DNA of 58,743 nt from Desulfosporosinus sp. Tol-M (GTDB taxonomy: Bacteria > Bacillota > Desulfitobacteriia > Desulfitobacteriales > Desulfitobacteriaceae): NCBI GenBank assembly GCA_000770645.1, contig JQID01000038.1:1-58743 (forward strand), given 5' to 3'. Under the pieces are notes generated by a model. That model was not told where the DNA came from and ran no database searches. It worked only from the letters and a program-made list of their open reading frames with translations. Position 1 is the first letter of the stretch. The number at the start of each line of letters is the position of its first letter. Both the position numbers and the translations under genes were made by a program. This document shows positions 1 through 8,079 of the stretch, in pieces.

Positions 1-580
1 AACAGCACCGGCTGGCACAACCAATTGGACACCATCCTTTGTTGTCAAGGTAATTGCCTTTGTATCCGCTGGAGCCACTGCAGGAACATCAGTCGGCAGT
101 TGAGCATTCTGTACCTGTTCAGTCGTGGCTTTGGTTAAAGCTGCTAAAGCATCTTGGTTTTTTTTGAGATTAGATATTCCTTGACTAGTGTTGGGTTGTT
201 GGAGTTGTTGGAGTTGTCGTTGTTCCTGTTGTTCCGGGCTGCGGCGCTGTGCCAAAGGTCAAGACCTTGCTTGCTACGTTAGTGCCGGAACCTGCTACTA
301 TGGTTAGAGGCCCGCTGGATTGAGGTACTTGAATATCCATAGTATAATTCCCGTTTGCGTTCGTTTTCACAGAGTCGAAAAAAACTATGCTTTGCTCTGA
401 ATCAAGAACTTTGATACTAATCCAAACGTTGGGATCATTGGTTCCTGAGGCGGTTATAGTATCTCCAGGGTTTGCTGTACTGCTGCTCAAGTGTAAACTT
501 ACATTGGTGGCCCAGGCCATGGAGGGTATCATTAAAGCAAGCAACAAAGTTACCATCATAGTCGCAATTTTCTTGACCAT
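1..580 (-). pseudogene. Secreted Ig-like/carbohydrate-type surface protein, frameshifted in a Thr-Pro linker, 3' end beyond the window
   Basis: An ATG at 578-580 follows a good GGGAGG site. It opens a signal peptide (two Lys, then about 18 hydrophobic residues ending AWA) and a beta-rich Ig-like domain of roughly 90 residues. A linker of Gly/Thr/Pro repeats follows, and the frame stops at 185-187. Immediately downstream the next frame (+1) stays open to base 1 and looks like real protein: a Gln-rich stretch, then SQGISNLKKNQDALAALTK and, near the edge, TLTTKDGVQLVVPAGAV. The simplest reading is one longer secreted protein broken by a one-base change in the 9-bp CCAACAACT repeats at about 187-215. 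The alternative is a second, overlapping gene, but no ATG or convincing ribosome site was seen for it. The function is unknown. A surface or cell-wall role is inferred from the signal peptide and linker. Confidence 0.6.
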
Positions 581-586
581 TATCAA

Positions 587-1191
587 TTACCTCCCTAATC
601 GTATATGCAATCAAAATTAATCAGCAGGAAATCTTAGATATTACCTGAGCAAAATATCTCTTACCAAATTATCCTGTTATTGTCGGCATCGCTATCAATA
701 TTATGGTCAGTCATGGTCTGTCCCCGAAACTATGGTTAGCCCAATTCAAGAGCCTAGGCTTTTGACGCTGAATTAGTAGAGTTGCAAGAACCCCTCCTAT
801 AGTCCTAAAAATAACATGTGATATGGCATTGAACCCCAGCTCGAGAGTTAGGAAGTCATTGGTAAAAAAATAAAGACTAATATTTAGTTTAAAGTAGATA
901 ATCATCTCTGTCAATATGTTTAGCCTGGTCTAAATTGATTTAGAATGGTTTATATCTATTTTAATTGGTTTGGATTAATACTGTTCTAAAGTTTAAGTTT
1001 ATCAGGAAGATAATAGTATCTGGACCGGTGGCGAATTTGAATTTCATTTACAATTAATCACCACTAATCATTTAAGAATATTTACTTCAGGTCCAGGACA
1101 TAAGACCTAAATATGTTATGTGCACGTATAAACATCTCTTTATAATGTCAATACTATCGTTGTAAGAAATTCTTAAATGGGGGTAGCATAT
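587..1191. other. Gene-free AT-rich interval
   Basis: About 600 bases between the divergent secreted-protein gene and the molbindin. I see no convincing gene, RNA or repeat. The only sizeable frame (711-914, minus) has no ribosome site and no protein-like composition. Promoters for both flanking genes must lie here, but none matches the consensus well. Confidence 0.6.
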
Positions 1192-1398
1192 ATGCAACTA
1201 TCGACAAGAAATCAGCTCAAGGGGAAGATTAAGGACATTAAGAAAGGCCCGGTATCAACTGAAGTAATCATAGAAGGAAGCGCTCAAACAGTTGTAGTAG
1301 CTTCGATTACTACCGGGTCGGCAGATTCAATGAATCTTAAAGTCGGAGACGATGTCAGTGCCCTTATTAAAGCAAGTTCCGTTATGATTATGAAGTAG
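1192..1398 (+). CDS. Molbindin-type molybdate/tungstate-binding protein (TOBE/Mop domain)
   Basis: This 68-residue protein is a single Mop (TOBE) domain. It opens with STRNQLKGKIKDIKKG, has a central TEVIIEG and VVASITT strand pair, and ends with VGDDVSALIKASSVMI, the typical Mop pattern. Family members assemble into small cytoplasmic oligomers that bind molybdate or tungstate, serving as storage or buffering for molybdenum-cofactor enzymes. An in-frame ATG lies 15 bases upstream at 1177. I prefer 1192 because the GGGGG ribosome site at 1179-1183 lies between the two and the resulting length is the usual one for molbindins. The gene stands alone, without mod transport genes in view, and is followed by a strong terminator. 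Binding of oxyanion is inferred from family membership. Confidence 0.85.
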   Translation: MQLSTRNQLKGKIKDIKKGPVSTEVIIEGSAQTVVVASITTGSADSMNLKVGDDVSALIKASSVMIMK

Positions 1399-1462
1399 TG
1401 AACTGGACAACTGGAATTAACAGAAATGACATTAGTTAGATCTCTAACGCTCCTACATAATT

Positions 1463-1502
1463 CCAAAGGAAAAGACGTCTGACCGGACGTCTTTTCCTTT
1501 GG
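1463..1502 (+). terminator. Strong palindromic terminator after the molbindin gene
   Basis: A perfect 17-bp stem (1463-1479 with 1486-1502) closes a 6-nt loop. The stem has A-rich and T-rich sections (AAGGAAAAG/CTTTTCCTT), so it could act in either direction. It lies about 65 bases after the molbindin stop codon. Confidence 0.75.
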
Positions 1503-1599
1503 CTATAAGCAGGATATAGAAGCATATTAGGTATTGGGAAATTGGAAAAGACAAGAGGCAAATTGCACAAAAAACAGAACCCTCCATCAACTAGACAAA

Positions 1600-1632
1600 A
1601 CCATAAAAAATAAGACCGGAATCAATCCGGTC
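1600..1632 (-). terminator. Intrinsic terminator downstream of recG
   Basis: On the minus strand GACCGGA and TCCGGTC pair around a 5-nt loop (1614-1620 with 1626-1632). A T-rich tract (TTATTTTTTATGG) follows directly. It is placed about 50 bases after the recG stop codon. Confidence 0.75.
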
Positions 1633-1684
1633 ATTACAGAGTGCAAGTGATAAATCGTTTTGAATCGCATCGGGACTCGTCCAC

Positions 1685-4177
1685 CTAATGCACCCCAATC
1701 TTCTCCGGTGGAAACATCCTCCGCACTTCCCGGAAAAGCAAATCATACTTTTCCGGGTCTTGCAGTGCTTTCTGGGCCATCTGGTAGGCTTTCTCAACCA
1801 GATGACCGTCCCGTGAGAGATCCGCAAGACGCAATTCAGCCAAACCGTGCTGCCGTGTCCCCAATAGTTCCCCGGTGCCGCGCAAACGCAGATCTTCTTC
1901 GGCAATCTTAAACCCATCCTCCGTTTGACAGAGAATGTCTAAACGTCGACTATTCATATTCCCTGACAATAAAAAACAGTAAGCCTGTTCTCCGCCCCGG
2001 CCAACCCTTCCTCTAAGTTGATGCAATTGAGCGAGACCGAACCGTTCAGCCGATTCGATCACCATTACCGAAGCATTCGGGACATTGACCCCGACTTCAA
2101 CCACAGTCGTGGCAACCAAAATATCAATCTCACCCGCATGAAACGCTGTCATAATCGTTTCTTTTTCCGCTCCCTTCATTCTACCGTGCAGGAGGACGAC
2201 GCGACGGTTCGGGAACCTGACTTGGAGGTCTGCAACCCGCTGCGTTGCCGAAATGAGGTCCAGTGTTTCCGATTCTTCCACCAAAGGGCAAACAACAAAA
2301 ATCTGTCTTCCAAGCTTGATTTGCTCCTCCAGAAATTTTTCCATTTTAGGGCGGGCACGTTCAGCCAATTGACGGGTTATAATAGGCTTTCGTCCAACCG
2401 GCATCTCATCAAGCACCGAGAGTTGCAAATCTCCGTAGAGTGTCAAGGCTAAGGTCCGTGGAATCGGCGTCGCGCTGAGGACCAAGACGTGAGGACTTTC
2501 CCCTTTAAGTTGAAGAAGCGAGCGCTGTCGTACACCAAAGCGATGCTGTTCATCGGTAACCGCCAGGCCTAACGCTTTAAATACCACGCTTTCCTGAATA
2601 AGGGCATGTGTTCCTACAACAACTTGTGCCTCCCCATTAGCAATCCTCGCCAATGCTTCCTCCCGTACACTTTTGCTCTGACTACCCAGTAAACATACAA
2701 CCGAAACTCCCAGGGGGGTGAACACTTTCTCAAGCGATTGAAAATGTTGTACTGCTAAAACTTCTGTCGGCGCCATCATTGCCCCCTGATACCCTGAGCC
2801 TACCACACGCAGGAGCGCCGCTATTGCAACCGCCGTTTTGCCGGAACCGACATCCCCTTGGACCAGGCGAGCCATTCCTTGCGGTCTAGTCAGATCTTGG
2901 AATATCTCCTGGATCACTCTGTGTTGAGCTGCGGTCAATTGAAAAGGCAACGAGTTGTAAAAAACCTGGATCAGTTCCTCTCCGCCCGTTAAAGGAGGAC
3001 TTCCAAGCCGCTCCATGCCCCGGCGTAGTCCCGCGACCGCTAATTGCAAAAAGAGAATCTCTTCCCAAACCAGACGATCCCTTGCTTGGGCTAAGCTTGG
3101 ATAATTCTCCGGAAAATGAATTTCCCGATAAGCGAGGGATCGCTCCATCCATTCCTGCCGATCTTCTCGGGGTAGTATCTCTCGAAAACCTGTATCAACT
3201 TGAGCCAGGACGCTTTGAATTAAACTCCGGATTACTTTGGAGGATAAGCGTGCCGTTTCTGAATAAACCGGCAAAATCGTTGGCGAACCCAGGTCAGGGG
3301 CATTCTCCGGAGCACTCGCCTCGACCTTTTCAATATCAGTCGCCAGTACTTCCGGCACCCGTTGTTTCCAGCGAACTTTTCCTGTTACAACAACTTGTGT
3401 TCCTGCAGGATATTGTTTGAGAATATGAATTTGGTTAAACCATGTGGCCTGGAACAAGCACCCTTCCTGGTCAATACTCAGCTTAACCACTTTCATCTTG
3501 CCGCTCGTTATAGTTCCTGCTACCACTTTCCCCGCAAGCGTTGCCATTTCATCTTCTTTCAACTCCGCAATCGTTTGCTTGCGACGATCTTCATAGCGGC
3601 GAGGAAAATATTGCAGTAAATCCAGTACATTATGGATCCCCAGTCTTTCAAGTTGCTTAGCTCTTTCTGGTCCGACCCCTTTTAAGTATTGAAGCGGCTT
3701 TGTATGCCCAGAAACCAAATTTGACCCCTTCAAAGCCCTTTTTTCCAGGAAAATTTCTTGACTGTTACTTGTACGAACAGGCTTATGTAATTCTTTGTTA
3801 TCTTCTTGTGTTTTCTGTGTTCTATGTTCTTCCTGTACTTCCCCATTATCCGGCACTTGGTGTTTCCCAGCCACATATAATGTCTCATCTTCCGCCGGGT
3901 TCTCTTGAGCTTCCAGCGTAATTTCCTGCAGGAAGCGACGAAGTTTCGCAAAGGCTTCCCTGCGTCGCCGTGGGCTCCAGGTGGGATATTGCTGAGCCAT
4001 ATCCTTAAGCAAATCCATGTCATGGACCGGAAATAACTGTTCCAGTCGAGGGAGAATTCCTCTCAAAAAGGCATGAAATCCACCCAACACTCCAGTATTC
4101 GTAAACCCCTGTTTTTCTTCCGCCAAAAGTGCTCGTTGGAAATTATTCAAAACAAGTTGCGCTTGAGTACCTTTCAT
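1685..4177 (-). CDS. recG: ATP-dependent DNA helicase RecG
   Basis: RecG remodels stalled replication forks and branch-migrates Holliday junctions in the cytoplasm. A helix-hairpin region with the motif KGVGPERAKQLERLGI lies near residue 165, followed by an OB-fold wedge domain. Helicase motifs are Walker A GDVGSGKT (about 442), DEQH box (about 544), SATPIP, and QLRGRVGRG (about 722). At 830 residues it is about 140 longer than the common 680-690-residue form. The extra part is N-terminal: a helical segment, then a hydrophilic low-complexity linker at about 115-155. Longer N-termini are known in some RecG proteins, such as that of Thermotoga. An ATG at 4177 was chosen. A terminator separates it from the dak gene upstream, so it probably has its own promoter. 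Confidence 0.97.
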   Translation of the reverse strand: MKGTQAQLVLNNFQRALLAEEKQGFTNTGVLGGFHAFLRGILPRLEQLFPVHDMDLLKDMAQQYPTWSPRRRREAFAKLRRFLQEITLEAQENPAEDETLYVAGKHQVPDNGEVQEEHRTQKTQEDNKELHKPVRTSNSQEIFLEKRALKGSNLVSGHTKPLQYLKGVGPERAKQLERLGIHNVLDLLQYFPRRYEDRRKQTIAELKEDEMATLAGKVVAGTITSGKMKVVKLSIDQEGCLFQATWFNQIHILKQYPAGTQVVVTGKVRWKQRVPEVLATDIEKVEASAPENAPDLGSPTILPVYSETARLSSKVIRSLIQSVLAQVDTGFREILPREDRQEWMERSLAYREIHFPENYPSLAQARDRLVWEEILFLQLAVAGLRRGMERLGSPPLTGGEELIQVFYNSLPFQLTAAQHRVIQEIFQDLTRPQGMARLVQGDVGSGKTAVAIAALLRVVGSGYQGAMMAPTEVLAVQHFQSLEKVFTPLGVSVVCLLGSQSKSVREEALARIANGEAQVVVGTHALIQESVVFKALGLAVTDEQHRFGVRQRSLLQLKGESPHVLVLSATPIPRTLALTLYGDLQLSVLDEMPVGRKPIITRQLAERARPKMEKFLEEQIKLGRQIFVVCPLVEESETLDLISATQRVADLQVRFPNRRVVLLHGRMKGAEKETIMTAFHAGEIDILVATTVVEVGVNVPNASVMVIESAERFGLAQLHQLRGRVGRGGEQAYCFLLSGNMNSRRLDILCQTEDGFKIAEEDLRLRGTGELLGTRQHGLAELRLADLSRDGHLVEKAYQMAQKALQDPEKYDLLFREVRRMFPPEKIGVH

Positions 4178-4267
4178 AGTAAATCAGCCTCAATAATCCA
4201 ATCTTCGTAGGCCCGCATGATGTTTTCACTCCCATTCCAACGGTTCCATTAACCAGTTCATGCTATC

Positions 4268-4297
4268 GTAAAAAAGCCTCCGGAAAATTCTGGAGGG
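4268..4297 (-). terminator. Intrinsic terminator between dak/fakA and recG
   Basis: On the minus strand an 8-bp stem with one mismatch (4289-4296 with 4277-4284) is followed by six T residues (4270-4275). It lies just after the stop codon of the DAK2 gene. Confidence 0.75.
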
Positions 4298-4301
4298 TAA
4301 G

Positions 4302-6002
4302 CTATTCCACACCAAAAATATAATAGTAGAGCGGTTGCCTACCAGGATGAACCTCCACTTCAACGTTTGGATTTTCTTCCTGAAGCCAATTTTCAAGACC
4401 TTTAACCTCTTCTGGTTTTGTTTCTTCGCCATAGAATATGGTAACCAAATCATGCGTTTTCCAATCCATTTTTTCCAACGTTGTCTGTGCTGCTTTAAAT
4501 AACGTTTGGCCCGAAGTGACAATCGTATCTTCTACTAACCCGATAATATCTCCAGCCAAGATATTTATCGTCTCATACTGGGAATCACGAACTGCATAAG
4601 TCACTTCTCCGGAACGAACATTACCTAGCGCCGATTCCATATTTTGGGTATTAGTCCCTGCTTCTCCTTCAGGATCAAAATTCAGTAGAGCGGAAATCCC
4701 TTGGGGAATCGATTTGCTCGGAATTACATAAACTCTACGATCTGGGACAAGATCACTAACTTGACGAGCAGCCATAATGATATTCCCATTATTCGGTAGA
4801 ATGTAGACGTGACGTGCCAAAATCTTACACACCGCCTCAACAAGGTCTTCCGTGCTCGGATTCATAGTTTGACCGCCATACACAACTTCATCGACACCCA
4901 AGCTTTTAAAGACATCCTCAATACCTTGCCCCATCACTACTGCAACCACCCCAAAATCTTTCCAAGATTGAGTTCCGCTGAGAGTGTTTGTTTCCGCAAT
5001 TACTGTTTTGTTTGGTGCGTCCTTCATCGCATGGGCCATGCTTTCGTTTTGATCGAGCATGTTATGAATTTGAACTTGGTGGAGAGAACCCCACTGTATG
5101 GCATATTCTAAAATTCTTCCCGGATTTCTAACGTGTACATGAATCTTTACCACTTCGGGTGTTCCAACTACCAGTAAGCTATCCCCACGATCCTTCAAAT
5201 CCTGTCGTATCCGTTCAACACGCAAATCAGTTCCCTTAACCAGAAATTCAGTGCAATAGGGATAATCGAGATTTTCAATCCGCATAAATTCCCGTTGTAA
5301 ATCTTCCGCTTCTTGAACGCTCGAAGCTGTCTTTTTCACCGCTTCGGAAAGGTTATCTGAAGCGGTCGTTTCCCCCGCTAACACAGCAATCCAGCCGCTT
5401 AAAATAATGAGGAACCCCTGTCCTCCGGCATCAACCACCCCCGCATGTTTTAACACCGGCAATATATCCGGTGTTTTTGCTAAGCATTTCAAGCCCGTAT
5501 CATGAGCTTCTTGAAGGGTATCGAGCAATGAGCCTCCCCCCTTTGCCATGATTAACGCGGCCTTCGCTGTTTCTTTCGAAACCGTCAAGATTGTACCCTC
5601 GACTGGTTTCATAACCGCTTTATATGCCGTTTCCACCCCTACTTGCAAAGCCTGAGCCACTTGCAGGGGATTTGCGGTTGGCAACCCTTCAAACCCTTTA
5701 GCAATCCCGCGTAGAAGCTGGGAGAGAATGACCCCGGAATTTCCGCGGGCACCCATTAAGGACCCCATCGAAGCAGCTTCCGCCACTTCACTGATCGCCT
5801 GGCCGGTTACTTTTTCGGAATCCCGCACTGCAGATTGAATCGTTAAAAACATGTTCGTGCCCGTATCACCATCCGGCACAGGAAAAACGTTCAAGGCATC
5901 AACCTCATGTTTCTTTAGTTCCAAGGCCTTCGCCCCTGCAACCATCATTTGTTTCCAAAGTTGTCCGCTTACCACACTTATTGTCTTAGCCGTTGGTCCC
6001 AA
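4302..6002 (-). CDS. fakA: DAK2-domain kinase, FakA/YloV family (fatty acid kinase catalytic subunit)
   Basis: FakA-type proteins phosphorylate fatty acids held by FakB (DegV-family) carriers, feeding exogenous fatty acids into phospholipid synthesis. The N-terminal DAK2 domain carries the metal/ATP motif FPVPDGDTGTN (about residues 40-50) and GARGNSGVILSQLLRG. The middle and C-terminal parts match the conserved YloV layout, ending in a LYYYIFGVE-like tail. At 566 residues it is normal for the family. The start is TTG at 6002, supported by GGGGG eight bases upstream, since there is no nearby in-frame ATG. It lies 25 bases after asp23, an association conserved in Firmicutes (yloU-yloV). No FakB gene is visible in the window. 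Function is assigned by family. Confidence 0.9.
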   Translation of the reverse strand: MGPTAKTISVVSGQLWKQMMVAGAKALELKKHEVDALNVFPVPDGDTGTNMFLTIQSAVRDSEKVTGQAISEVAEAASMGSLMGARGNSGVILSQLLRGIAKGFEGLPTANPLQVAQALQVGVETAYKAVMKPVEGTILTVSKETAKAALIMAKGGGSLLDTLQEAHDTGLKCLAKTPDILPVLKHAGVVDAGGQGFLIILSGWIAVLAGETTASDNLSEAVKKTASSVQEAEDLQREFMRIENLDYPYCTEFLVKGTDLRVERIRQDLKDRGDSLLVVGTPEVVKIHVHVRNPGRILEYAIQWGSLHQVQIHNMLDQNESMAHAMKDAPNKTVIAETNTLSGTQSWKDFGVVAVVMGQGIEDVFKSLGVDEVVYGGQTMNPSTEDLVEAVCKILARHVYILPNNGNIIMAARQVSDLVPDRRVYVIPSKSIPQGISALLNFDPEGEAGTNTQNMESALGNVRSGEVTYAVRDSQYETINILAGDIIGLVEDTIVTSGQTLFKAAQTTLEKMDWKTHDLVTIFYGEETKPEEVKGLENWLQEENPNVEVEVHPGRQPLYYYIFGVE

Positions 6003-6027
6003 AACCGTATCCCCCTAATCTCATGCA

Positions 6028-6384
6028 CTACTCTAAAACGCGAACTCCCTGAACGTTCACATTCACTTGGGACACGTTTAATCCCGTAAGCTTCTCGGTA
6101 GTATAACGGACGCGTTCCATAACACTGGCTGCAACTTCAGAAATCTTCACACCGTACCCGACAATGATAAAGAGATCGATAACCACTTCATTGTCTTTAA
6201 TGGAAACAACCACGCCACGAGCTAAATTTTCTCGTCCTAGTAATTCAACAAATCCATCTGTAATTTTGCGTGAGGCCATGCCCACTAAACCGTAACACTC
6301 AACAGCGGTAGCACCGGCTATCGTGGATATGACTTCTTCAGAAATAACAATTTTACCTAAACTATTAATAATTTCTTTTCCCAA
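6028..6384 (-). CDS. Asp23/Gls24 family envelope-stress protein (YloU-like)
   Basis: A 118-residue Asp23/Gls24 protein with the typical core: GKIVISEEVISTIAGATAVE, then an alternating beta pattern VVSIKDNEVVIDLFIIVGYG and VNVNVQGVRV at the end. Members are abundant membrane-associated or cytoplasmic proteins tied to cell-envelope homeostasis, and the YloU branch is always next to the fakA-like gene, as here. The start is TTG at 6384 with AAGGAGCGG about eight bases upstream. A sigma-A type promoter is visible at 6424-6452. It is the first gene of a two-gene operon with fakA and is divergent from rpmB. The exact function is not known. Confidence 0.9.
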   Translation of the reverse strand: MGKEIINSLGKIVISEEVISTIAGATAVECYGLVGMASRKITDGFVELLGRENLARGVVVSIKDNEVVIDLFIIVGYGVKISEVAASVMERVRYTTEKLTGLNVSQVNVNVQGVRVLE

Positions 6385-6423
6385 GTAGGATCCGCTCCTT
6401 CCATCATCGTCTGCATTGATACT

Positions 6424-6452
6424 ATTCTACCAAGAAATTGAATAATGTTCAA
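6424..6452 (-). promoter_or_regulatory. Probable sigma-A promoter for asp23-fakA
   Basis: On the minus strand, TTGAAC (6452-6447), a 17-nt spacer and TAGAAT (6429-6424) give near-consensus -35 and -10 boxes about 40 bases ahead of the asp23 start. Confidence 0.6.
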
Positions 6453-6587
6453 AGAAACTCCCTCTTCAGCTAAATTTCCAATTGGTCTTTTCGGAGCTCT
6501 TTCGTAAATTTTTCTATATTATACACTTCGTATGGATATTGGCAGTCTGTTAAGATGTGTTTGCCCCGAAAAATCGCGTGGAACACC

Positions 6588-6616
6588 TTGCCAAACCATA
6601 AGACTTTTGATAATAT
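6588..6616 (+). promoter_or_regulatory. Probable sigma-A promoter for rpmB
   Basis: TTGCCA (6588-6593), 17-nt spacer, TAATAT (6611-6616), about 40 bases before the rpmB start and followed by an AAAGGAGG ribosome site. Confidence 0.55.
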
Positions 6617-6655
6617 AAGTAAGTGTCATTTCGGTTGCAAAGGAGGTTTTAGAGC

Positions 6656-6847
6656 ATGGCTAATGTATGTGCAATATGCGCCAAAGGAGTAGTCTCTGGA
6701 TTTCAAGTCAGCCACTCTCATATACGGACTAAACGAACTTGGAAACCAAACTTGCAAAGTGTTCGTGCAATTGTGAACGGTACTCCCACCCGAATCAAAG
6801 TTTGCACCAGATGCTTACGTTCCGGAAAAGTTCAGCGCGCTAGCTAA
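6656..6847 (+). CDS. rpmB: 50S ribosomal protein L28 (zinc-ribbon form)
   Basis: A 63-residue L28 with the usual layout. The segment SHSHIRTKRTWKPNLQ is the rRNA-binding signature. Cys5, Cys8, Cys50 and Cys53 form two CxxC knuckles, so this is the zinc-binding (C+) form, which in some bacteria is replaced by a zinc-free paralogue under zinc starvation. The start follows a near-perfect AAAGGAGG site. It is monocistronic: promoter at 6588-6616 and terminator at 6854-6884. It is divergent from asp23-fakA, the conserved arrangement around yloU. Confidence 0.97.
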   Translation: MANVCAICAKGVVSGFQVSHSHIRTKRTWKPNLQSVRAIVNGTPTRIKVCTRCLRSGKVQRAS

Positions 6848-6853
6848 TGAATC

Positions 6854-6884
6854 AAAAGCCCGATATTATGTCGGGCTTTTTTCA
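6854..6884 (+). terminator. Intrinsic terminator of rpmB
   Basis: A 10-bp stem (6854-6863 with 6871-6880) around a 7-nt loop, with a run of six T starting inside the stem end. It lies directly after the rpmB stop. Confidence 0.85.
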
Positions 6885-7037
6885 TTTCCCGACATCCCAT
6901 GCCGCCTCCGAGCTTCTTCAATCGTATCTGTCATCCTAACAGCAACCCAGTGGGGCTATCCTTCCAAGCATCATTCCACTCCCATTACAAGTAGCAAAGC
7001 CAATGCACAGTTGAAAACTATACTTATGCAAAAAACA

Positions 7038-7166
7038 GGGGCTGTAACAAAACTTGTTTTCCGTTTGTTACAACCCCATTTTATCCAATCGTAAGACTCC
7101 CACTTCTTACAAGTTCTGCTTCGGTGGGGGTAGACTCCCCACCGCGATGTTCAACTATAGTTGAAC
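7038..7166. repeat. Cluster of three hairpins, possible insertion-sequence end
   Basis: Within 385 gene-free bases (6848-7233) lie three inverted repeats in a row: 7038-7051 with 7064-7077 (14 bp, one mismatch), 7122-7129 with 7137-7144 (CGGTGGGG/CCCCACCG), and the perfect 18-bp palindrome 7149-7166 centred on CTATAG. The middle segment, with GTGGGGGTAGACTCCCC near CCCAC at 7100, looks like the hairpin ends of IS200/IS605-type elements. The first (GGGGCTGTAACAAA) looks like a transposase-gene border or terminator. No transposase remnant could be read, so an IS origin is only a suggestion. Confidence 0.35.
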
Positions 7167-7233
7167 GAGTTCACTTGAGAATTTACAATAATTATTGAAA
7201 TTACTCCCCACTTTAAGGTGCAATATTGTTCCT

Positions 7234-7671
7234 TTATTGAGTAGTTTTATTAAATAAAAACCTCTTAAATAGTATACCTTCTGTTATCCCGAAAATTACA
7301 GCGCCAAACAAATGAGTATAATAATCACTTATAGGTCTTATATCTATAAATATACCCTCAACAGTTTTAAGTATTATTTGTAAGAATATACATAATAATA
7401 CACCGAACATAACGCTTTTAATAACTAAGTTATCTGAACCAAGTCTTTCAAATGCCAAATATAATAAAATAGCACTAGTCCCTCCAACTATCAAACAAAC
7501 AATTAGGCCTAGAATCGTTGTAGGCCTATTAATAGTGAAAATTAAACTGTCAAGCTGATAAATAGTATACTTACCAATCCCAAAAATTAATAATATTCTT
7601 GTGACAATCTCAGCTGGTATAGTTGATAAAGCCCCTATTACTCCTGCAATTAAAAGTTTATCTTCTTTCAA
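7234..7671 (-). CDS. Hypothetical four-helix membrane protein
   Basis: A 145-residue integral membrane protein with about four hydrophobic helices (roughly residues 5-27, 50-70, 84-104 and 120-137) and short loops. I do not recognise a named family. Its style (small, Ile/Leu-rich, conserved Pro near the first helix) recalls uncharacterised membrane proteins of spore-forming Firmicutes. The start is TTG at 7671 with AAGGGAG seven bases upstream. It is clearly more AT-rich than the surrounding housekeeping genes and sits between possible IS remnants, so it belongs to an accessory patch. No function is proposed. Confidence 0.65.
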   Translation of the reverse strand: MKEDKLLIAGVIGALSTIPAEIVTRILLIFGIGKYTIYQLDSLIFTINRPTTILGLIVCLIVGGTSAILLYLAFERLGSDNLVIKSVMFGVLLCIFLQIILKTVEGIFIDIRPISDYYTHLFGAVIFGITEGILFKRFLFNKTTQ

Positions 7672-8079
7672 TAGTTCACTCCCTTATTCTGGATGCAGCA
7701 AGGTTCGTTAGTTTTTGGGTAAGGGACTAATAAACTTATTATGCCTGGTAATAACATAATTATACATGAGGGGAGCTTTGAATATTTGTGGGCGGTTCTT
7801 CTCATTAACCTCAATACATCAAAAAATGCCCGAAAAACCAGTAAAATTGAGGCCACTGAAAAAGTCAAAGAAGCCATTGCCTAAAAAGCAGTGGCTTCTT
7901 GTCACGAAAAATGGATAATTGGTAACCAAATTTTTAAATGAAACGCGATATTTGTCATAAAACCACAGGATATATACAATATAAAGGTAATGCTAGTAAT
8001 TTATGGAAAATATATATTATAATAACCCATGGTAGAACAAATAGTTTTATATAATAAAATGAAAGTGGAGGTAGATTTA
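7672..8079. other. Intergenic accessory interval with a hairpin
   Basis: No confident gene. A hairpin at 7871-7897 (AAGCCATTGC with GCAGTGGCTT, one mismatch) lies among sequence rich in ACTGAAAAAGTC-like words that recall the ends of degraded transposase genes. A 69-codon minus-strand frame (7668-7877) may be such a remnant but is not convincing as a gene. The 3' part holds AT-rich promoter-like sequence for the gene at 8080. Confidence 0.4.

Noticed and set aside
711..914. 67-codon minus-strand frame
   Set aside because: No ribosome binding site and a composition typical of AT-rich non-coding DNA.
4226..4522. 98-codon minus-strand frame near the dak gene end
   Set aside because: It is a shadow of the fakA coding sequence and crosses its terminator.
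7668..7877. 69-codon minus-strand frame as a gene
   Set aside because: There is no ribosome site and it overlaps the membrane-protein start. The composition looks like a shifted or decayed transposase tail at best, so it is only mentioned in the interval entry.
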